Origin: Xestospongia bergquistia
Lineage: Eukaryota; Porifera; Demospongiae; Haplosclerida; Petrosiidae
DNA length: 64,000 nucleotides
Direction of reading: 5' to 3'
Assembly: GCA_963965975.1 (NCBI GenBank)
Contig: OZ014421.1
Span: 2,221,001-2,285,000, forward strand
Position 1 is the first letter of the stretch. Every line of letters begins with the position of its first letter. The position numbers and the translations under genes are program-made. The notes below the pieces were generated by a model. It was given only the letters and a program-made list of their open reading frames with translations, was not told where the DNA came from and did not search any database. Shown in pieces: positions 56,369-64,000 of the stretch.

Positions 56369-58383
56369 ATGGCTACAACTAGTTCAGGTATGACTGTATA
56401 TTATGATCAGTTACAACTGATAATGAAATTACTGCTATATTAACTGTAAATGATGTTCAATTAAGCTTTTCCTATCCAGAACTGGCAAAAGTTTCATAAA
56501 CCACTTCTAAAATCAATAAATTGGCCTCGGAAGAGACAATGTCATCCTGCTGTTATGATCAGTGACATACATATTATGGTGGTAGGTGGATGTGACAAAT
56601 GCTATAGCAATATTGATGAAAACTGGTTATTTAACATTGATACAATAACATGGACAAAGGTTAGTTACTAGTCATACTGTGACCTAACTCGAAAACAAAG
56701 TGACTTAGTATCTGTTCTTGTTATAGTATTTATTATAAGTTTATAAAATAACGCACATTAATATTTTAAAGCCTTGTAATAGGTCAAGTTTATCTAGTTC
56801 ATACTGTGTCTAGAACACATTTACTACTGATGTTATATATACAATGCTAGTTATTAAAATGTCCTTTATGTTATATATACAATGCTAGTTATTAAAATGT
56901 CCTTTAACTCAAGTTCTGTCCTTTAACTCATGCTTTTATAGTAATGCATCCATTTTCATTTTCAGTATTATTAAAATATGAAATAAGAACATGGCACATT
57001 ACCTGTATATACAGCAATTAGTAAATTACTATATCTCTCACTGTAGTGAGTGATAATGATCAGTGGTCTCTAGGAAATGTAATAAAATCTACTGACGAAT
57101 ATCAATTTAAGCTACAACAAAAGAGACAAGAGATTGCTATACAACATTCTGATAGACATGAACAGTCTAGAATTACCACACAGTCTAATACATACTTTAC
57201 AGCTTCTTCTTTATTAAGTCAACAGTTTCAAGAGAAAGACAGAGAAATTCAACGTTTAAGACTACAAATTGAGACTTTCAAGAGTGAGTTACAGGATACA
57301 AAACAGCAGCATAATGATGAGACAAGTGCTCTTCAAGAGGTCCTTCAAACAAAAGGAAGACAACTACAGCAACTACTCTGTGAACTTCAAGAGAAACAAC
57401 AAACTGTAGCTACTCTCAAAAGTGAAAATGAAAATAAAGAAAAATTACTTGAACAACTGCTACAAGAGCAGGAGAGGAGGTAACGACAACAGCGACTGGA
57501 TAGTCAAGAGAGAGGAGTTCTTTGTCAAGAGATCCAGCAGGTGACCACTGCTCTTCGACAAGCTCAGAAAGCTAATACCACTCTTCAACAACAATGTCAG
57601 CAATTACAAGATCAACTTCACTGGGTAGTGAGGAAGGAGGAGATTAAAATGACTGTGGAAGTTCTTGGGAAAGGAGGTTGGGGAGAAGTCAAGGTGGCTA
57701 AATTTTGTGGTCTTAGAGTAGCTGCCAAATGTCTTCATGAAATTACCCTGTTACAATATAACATATCAGTATTCACACAAGAAAAGGAAATTGCTTCTCG
57801 AGTACGTCATCCAAATCTCCTTCAGTTTATTGGAGCCACTCGAGTTGGTACTCCTATCATCCTTTCAGAACTAATGCCAACAAGTTTGCGTCGAGAAATT
57901 GAGAAGTCTCTATTAAAGCATCTTCAAATTATCAATATTGCTCAAGACATATCTGCAGCTCTAAACTATCTTCATCTCTGGCAACCACACCCTATACTAC
58001 ATCGTGATGTTAGTAGTCCTAATGTCCTCCTTGAACCAGCTGGTAGTGGAATGTGGAAGGCTAAACTGTCTGATTATGGTTCAGCTAATCTTGTTCATAG
58101 TATCTCAGCTAACAGTGTGGCTCCAGGTAATCCTTTTTATTCAGCACCAGAAGCACAATTTCCAGACCAACATTCTCCAGCAATGGATGTCTTTAGTTTT
58201 GGTGTTCTACTTATGGAGATGATCCTATGTCAACTTCCTGCTTCTAAAACAGCAGACAAAATGACTCAATTGAAGATTATCCAGTGGCCACCTATGAAAA
58301 GTCTTGTTCAGAGGTGTATCTCCCATGAGAGTCAAGTTCGTCCATCTATTGCTCAAGTACTAACTGAGCTTGAAATTATATAG
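56369..58383 (+). pseudogene. KK11: deleted kelch-kinase copy, exons 1, 4 and 6 only, with a nonsense codon
   Basis: Exon 1 (56369-56387) and part of intron 1 run into the end of intron 3 at about 56411, deleting exons 2-3. Exon 4 (56480-56659) is intact. Exon 5 is deleted, with a short duplicated TATATATACAATGCTAGTTA segment at the scar. Exon 6 (57047-58383) differs from KK8 by few bases, one of which turns GAA into TAA at 57481-57483. Joining exon 1 to 4, or 4 to 6, would also break the phase. The kinase frame after the stop (57541-58383) still has GKGGWGEV, HRDVSSPNVLL and SDYGSAN, so decay is recent. Confidence 0.9.
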
Positions 58384-59253
58384 CTGAGACATTAAATTTG
58401 TAGAAGTTTTTTTTCTATAAATGTATTGTGACTATTGTATTATTAAGTCTTTCATATATTCCTGTTGTCATAAAAAATACTGTGGGCAACTATAATTGTG
58501 TTTACAATTATCGAGTGTGTGGACATAGTGACTATATTTAGAGGAAGTTTTGAATAATGTTTTGTGCTTGTTAATGTTATAATATCAATATAATTTACTT
58601 AGCTGGTCTTTAAAATAGTCTCTCGTCACCTTCTCGTAACATCAAGATTTCATTACCAGTTTAATAACCAATCAATCAAAGCTGAGCATGTCCCATTATA
58701 AAAAAGAGTTAGCCCTCATTATAATCCTAATAATTATAATGTGATAAAAATACTGCTATGATTTTCCCGTCATCAATCCAAGTCTTCAGTCCAAGTCTTT
58801 ATTCGTCACACATCTAATGTCATGAATAACTAGAATTATTTGGACATAATAAGGTCAAAGAAATTGAAGTGACAATCTCTCCATTGAGGTTCATCAATTC
58901 TTGTATAATCCAATAGTGACTGTCATTAATAGTTAACCTATATCTAGAGAAGTTCCAATTCTATAACAAGCTGCACTATTTAATAACTAGCTAACAACTT
59001 TTAAGTGTATTCATTGTATAGTATGTTGCTCAAATCATTATTAAAGTAATGAAATCCACGTTTACGACAAATTAAAAGTGGTCAGAAGTCCACTTCCGTT
59101 AGTCAATGTACAACATCCGTTTAGAAAGGAACGTAAGAAATTTTGATTGCAACTGAATAGTGTCATATCATACTTGTGGAAACATTTTTCATTTATATAA
59201 AGCGTCTCTTTATGAAGAATAATACAAATATTACTTTTGCATTCATTTTTAGT
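58384..59253. other. 3' flank of KK11
   Basis: No gene is seen. It is near-identical to 48593-49488, with a few small indels (for example an AGGAATCC segment is missing near 58935). Confidence 0.5.
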
Positions 59254-59740
59254 ATGACCACCTTTAGTGTAGGCATATCTCAACAATATAATGAGTTATC
59301 TATTGTTATGTGTGTCTGTCATGTTCTACAGATTATTATATACCTACAATGAGGTCAGGTCTCTACATATATTATCTTAAATGGTGTGGTGCTATTCTTG
59401 CTATGGAGAATAACCTCTGTTATTGAGATATTTCTCTTAGTATCTGGTAGGTGATAACCTTCATTGGGTGTCATTGGTTATGCCTCTACAGTTATCAGTA
59501 ATAAAATCTACTACTTTGGAGGAGATTGTAACCACAGCAGGTGCTATTACAACAGTAATAACTTGTTATTACAGACTCATTCACATGCAATGAACTGTTT
59601 CCTACTAATAATTTATCAGATAAGTGTCCCATAAAGAAACCAGACTGTGGGATGATGTCGTTTACATTCAATAGAAAAGATTATCTACTTGGAATTGGTG
59701 ATTTGGTCTGTATCCTTGTCCTCAACAACCTGGTGCTAAT
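59254..59740 (+). pseudogene. KK12: duplicate of relic KK9
   Basis: Decayed exons 1-2 as in KK9, offset about 9765 bp. Begins ATGACCACCTTTAGTGTAGG. The CAGTCAAC direct sequence in intron 1 is shortened. No open frame survives. Confidence 0.8.
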
Positions 59741-59799
59741 TATTGTATTATTTTTACTACATAACTAGACATGCTTAATTATCTTTAAGGAAGGTAAGA

Positions 59800-60390
59800 G
59801 ATAAGATAACTAAGCTGTCAGTAATTAATTAATGAAAATGACCTTATTAACAGAAGTAATCGAGAGGATATAAGTGTAAGCATTTAATTCTTTATACCTA
59901 AATAAAAAGATTACAATACATAGAGACAAGATAGAATGTGGTGACTGTTGTACATTGTAAGTGTATTAATATGTACTACACACTACAACTCACATTACAT
60001 GATTATATCTACAGTGCGAGTAATACAGTGCTATACCTTAATAAAAATTCAATACCTACACTCTAAACTTTAGCATCTGAGCCTCAATAAATTAATTCAC
60101 ATAAAATACAGTTTTTTTTAATGGTGCACTAGAGTGACTAGGCATTTCCATATTACACAGTCAAAAATATCAAAATTGTTTGTCTTTTGTTTACAGGAAT
60201 TATGTAAACAAAAAAATTATGGCAATTGAATAAAATGCTCAAAATGAGGCCATAACTCCAACCATATGATTTTTACTCCACCCATTGTGTAATTAGAATG
60301 TTGCCTTGAATAATAGAATATCTTTCACGTTTTGTTCATGTGGAAGCCAACTTATGTGATAATCTACTCATGTGGTTGTATTCCTATCAA
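59800..60390. other. 5' flank of KK13
   Basis: No gene is seen. Near-copy of the KK10 upstream flank (about 50040-50629). Confidence 0.5.
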
Positions 60391-60509
60391 AACATTCGAA
60401 TAAAAAATATTTAATTAAACTATTCTAATGAAAACAAGCATATCTTTATCTACTTACAAGCAACTGGTCTTTTCAAAAATGACTTGATTTTGTCATATTT
60501 CATTCTAGA
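60391..60509 (+). promoter_or_regulatory. Proximal promoter of KK13, both CCAAT boxes altered
   Basis: The first box reads CGAAT (about 60397) and the second CTAAT (about 60425), although the TATTTAATTAAACTA spacer and the CAACTGGTCTTTTCAAAAATG block are intact. KK13 may therefore be regulated differently or weakly, if the boxes matter. Confidence 0.45.
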
Positions 60510-63500
60510 ATGGCTACCACTAGTCCAGGTATGACTGTATATTATAATCAGTTATCTATTGATACATGTGTGTGCTGTATCCTACAGATTATTATGTACC
60601 TGCAAAGAGGTACAGTCACTCCACACATATAGTAGGTGACTACCTCTACATGTGGGGTGGTCATATAGATGGTCTTCCTATGGTACATGATAATGAAATC
60701 AAACAGAGGATGACCTCTGTTATTGAGTTATTTCACTTACAATCTGGTATGTGGGAACAACAACCTACCAATGGGAAACCTCCACTGGGTATCTTGGGCT
60801 ATGCATCTACTGTTATTGGTAACAGGATCTTTTACTTTGGAGGGTACTGCAGTCATGACAAGTGTCGTCATAATAGTCTTAACTCATTGACAACTGACTC
60901 ACTTACATGGAATGAACTGTTTCCTACAAACTCAAGTATGGGTCCGATGATGAAGTCATGCAGTGGAATGATACCTCTTAAATTCAATGAAGATTACCTA
61001 CTGGTAGTTGGTGGCATTGGTCTACATCCAGTCTTTCTACAACCTGGTGCTCGATATAGTAATAAAGGAATAATTGGTGGCAATGTTCGAACAAATGAAC
61101 ACCACTACTATCAGTTATCCACTGGTAAGGAGATAAATATATCACATTATCAAAACGATATACATTAAACACAATTATATTACTGTTTAGGTAATTGGAT
61201 TGTACCAGATATAACTGGAAAAGGCCCACCTCCTTGTAGTATCTTCACTCTTGCATCAGTACCTAACAACAGAGCTGTGTTATTTGGTTGTGCAACTCCT
61301 AATGGTCCTGATAACACAGTGTATATAGCACAATGTTTGGAGACGGCAGTGGTGAGTCCAATATGAAATGGTAACCACATTTAGATTTTGTAGTAACCAA
61401 TGTAAACTACAGATGTATTGTTGTTATAGGTAATATAATCGTCAGCAAGAAATATGCGCATTACAACATACTATATTTAATAATATTGGGGGCATTGATC
61501 AAGATATTTATTGTGGTATTATTGATACCAATATCACCCAGTCTTAGTCAACTATAGTGATATTGTATTCCCTTGAGTAAAGAAAACACTTGAGTAGTGG
61601 CCACCTCAAATAGAAGTGTCACTTTATCAGTTAATCAGTATTAATATTACATTTTTAGCATTTCTTGTTTATAGTTTGAATAACAACTAATTAGAGGTCA
61701 GCATTTTATATTATATATTATTAGCAAATTTCATTACATTAAAATGCTAATCATTCACAAACCAATCTGTTAAATTGCTGGACAAAACACTGGTTACTCA
61801 GAGTGGATCCTAGAATAGAATGTAGCATTACCTTATTGTATGCCAGTGATGTTGATACTGCTCTTGAGTACAATGCTTTCTCAACAAAATTACCACTTAC
61901 TATGCTTTTCTGAATGTAAAAGGGACCTTTAGCTTTGCTAAAAATGCCCAAAAAATTTTTTAGAAAGTAAGCCAGAAAATAGTTGAGCTTACCACCAAAC
62001 AGGTAATGCTAAAAACCTACAACTGTAATATCTTTTACTAGCTAATATACAGAAAATTGTAGCTATAGCAGGAAAAATCAAAACTATTAAAATAAACTTT
62101 AATTATTCATATTCATAATTATATTTAAATGCTGCCTTTGCTTACATCACACCCTTTAATAATAAATGTGTTGTTTCCTGATTGTTATTGTTATAAATAT
62201 CACAGCTATTATTTAAAGAAACTAGTTTACTAAATGAAGATACAACTGATAATGAAATTACTGCTATATTAACTGTAAATGATGTTCAATTAAGCTTTTC
62301 CTATCCAGAATTGGCAGAAGTTTCATAAACCACTTTTAAAATCAATAAATTGGCCTCAGAAGAGACAGTGTCATGCTGCTATTATGATCAGTGACATACA
62401 TATTATGGTGGTAGGTGGACGTGACAAATACTATGACATTATTGATGAAAACTGGTTATTTAACATTGATACAACAACATGGACAAAGGTTAGTTACTAG
62501 TCACCCTGTGACTTAACTCTCAATCAAAATGACTTAGTGCTATGACCTAGCTACAGTATTCATTATACATACATTAAATAATTATTGCAAGTTAACATTA
62601 ATTTTAAAGTTTTGTAATAGATCAAATGTACCTAGTTCATACTGTGTCTAGAACGCATCTACTACTGGTGTTAATTATACAATGCTAGTTATTATAATGT
62701 CATATAATAAAATATATTCTATCTTATATAGATCGTTCTATCGCAGTCAGTGACTTGGCACTCTCTCTCAGTATGGAATGTGTCACCTACCACTGTATGG
62801 GTAGTTCAATTTGGTGGACTTATACATCCAAGCAAACTCAATAATACTACAATTATTGAGCTTAGTAAGTTCTGTTCATGACTTTTTGTACAGTAACACA
62901 TACATTATCAGCCTTATCCCAGTATGATATAGGAGCTAGCTGTTGTGTTAGAAAATTGTCTGATAAATCATTACTATTGAAGCATACTGATATCTCTCTG
63001 TAGTATATGATAATAACCAATGGTCTGTTGGAGATGTAATAACTTCAACTGAAGAATATCAAATCAAGCTACTACAGAAGAGACAAGAGATATCTGTACA
63101 ACATTCTGGGAGACATGAGCAACCTCAAATTAGTGCACAGTCTGGTGTAGCTTTTCAACATTCTTCTTTAGTACATGAACAGTTGCAAGAGAAGAACAGA
63201 GAAATCCAACGTCTAACACTACAACTTCAAGCTACAAGCAAAGAGCTACAAGATACAAAACAACAGCAGATAGATGTGATAAGTACACTTAAAAAGGACA
63301 TTCAGACAAACGAAAGACAAGTACAACAACTACTTCAAGAACTTCAAGAGAAGCAAGAAACTGAAGCTAAACTCATAAGTGAAAATGAAAGTAAAGAAAG
63401 ATTACTTGAACAATTGTTACAAGAGCAGGAAGGGAAGGAACAACAACAGCTACAGAACAGCCGAAATGTAGTGCTTCGTCAAGAGCTACAGAAGTTGACC

Positions 63501-64000
63501 ACTGCTCTTCAACAAACACAGAAAGCTAACAACACTCTTCAACAACAAGTTAAACAGTTACAAGATCAAACACATTGGGTAGTCAGGAGGGAGGAAATTA
63601 AGATGACTGTGGAAATTCTTGGTAAAGGAGGTTGGGGAGAAGTCAAGGTGGCTAAATTTCGTGGCCTTAGAGTAGCTGCCAAATGTCTTCATGAAATTAT
63701 CTTGTCACCATACAATATATCAGTTTTTTCACGAGAAATGGAGATTGCTGCTCAAGTACGTCATCCAAATCTCCTTCAGTTCATTGGAGCCAGTCGAGTG
63801 GGTTCTCCTATTATCCTTTCAGAACTAATGACCACTAGCATTCGTAAGGAAATTGAGAAATATCCACTAAAACATCCTCAAATTATCAGGATTGCCCAAG
63901 ACGTATCTGCTGCTTTAAACTATCTTCATCTGTGGCAACCACACCCTATACTACATCGTGATGTTAGTAGTCCTAATGTCCTTCTTGAACCATTTGGTGA
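60510..64000 (+). CDS. KK13: kelch-coiled-coil-kinase gene, alpha type, runs off the window
   Basis: Exons 60510-60528, 60588-61124, 61191-61351, 62309-62488, 62732-62864 and 63004 to beyond 64000. The last exon is open in frame from 63006 to the edge. Exon 2 is one codon shorter than usual (FNEDYLLVVGG). Blade 4 reads FGCATPNG, as in KK10. The kinase is complete up to HRDVSSPNVLL; DYG and the C-lobe lie outside. The usual LMPTSLRKE helix reads LMTTSIRKE. Exons 1-3 (to about 61310) resemble KK10, while the end of exon 3 (GCACAATGTTTGGAGACGG) and intron 3 resemble KK8, and exon 5 resembles KK10 again (GGACTTATACATC). This gene is mosaic. Confidence 0.85.

Larger units (their letters stand above)
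56411..61310. repeat. Segmental duplication, right copy
   Basis: Partner of 46507-51500. The left edge falls inside intron 1 of the KK11 leader. The right edge falls inside exon 3 of KK13, where the sequence switches from KK10-like to KK8-like. Confidence 0.85.

Overview
This is eukaryotic nuclear DNA: AT-rich, with GT-AG introns (many of only 48-75 bp), large tandem gene families, decayed transposons and microsatellites. The protein families, the very short introns and the compact AT-rich layout suggest a basal metazoan, most likely a demosponge such as Amphimedon. That assignment is inference from memory; no search was run. All recognised host genes are on the + strand.

Layout. Positions 1-3850 hold one doubtful exon, a 58-bp tandem repeat and a large inverted-repeat (foldback) element. 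Positions 3963-7460 encode a single-exon, 1165-residue secreted-then-membrane protein with a right-handed beta-helix ectodomain and about eight C-terminal membrane spans. From about 7955 to the right edge runs a tandem array of one gene family. Each gene has six exons encoding a six-bladed kelch propeller (exons 1-5), then a Gln/Glu-rich coiled coil and a C-terminal protein kinase domain (both in exon 6). I label the copies KK1-KK13. Six are intact (KK2, KK3, KK5, KK6, KK8, KK10). KK13 is open at the right edge. KK1 carries a one-base frameshift between propeller and kinase. Five (KK4, KK7, KK9, KK11, KK12) are pseudogenes or relics, and there are at least three smaller relics.

Two subfamilies alternate. 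The alpha type (KK1, 5, 6, 8, 10, 11, 13) has an HRDVSSPN-type catalytic loop (HRDVSSHN in KK5) and a related upstream region based on two CCAAT boxes. The beta type (KK2, KK3, relics of KK4) has HRDVSTAN or HRDISTAN, a shorter first exon and a different promoter. The right third (44.7-62.5 kb) contains a recent segmental duplication of about 4.9 kb. KK13 looks like a recombinant, with a breakpoint inside exon 3. The array therefore shows birth-and-death evolution with unequal exchange.

Mobile DNA. At 15831-17242 lies an inverted-repeat element with an apparent 10-bp target duplication. It carries a broken RecQ-like helicase fragment and a nested second element with a FLYWCH zinc-finger ORF. 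A relative of the outer element forms the core of the 0.9-2.5 kb foldback. Three copies of a palindromic MITE lie at 14.3, 24.2 and 37.9 kb.

The kinases have no visible signal peptide or membrane span, so they are probably cytoplasmic: the propeller would bind a partner, the coiled coil would oligomerise, and the kinase would signal. The biological role is not evident from sequence.
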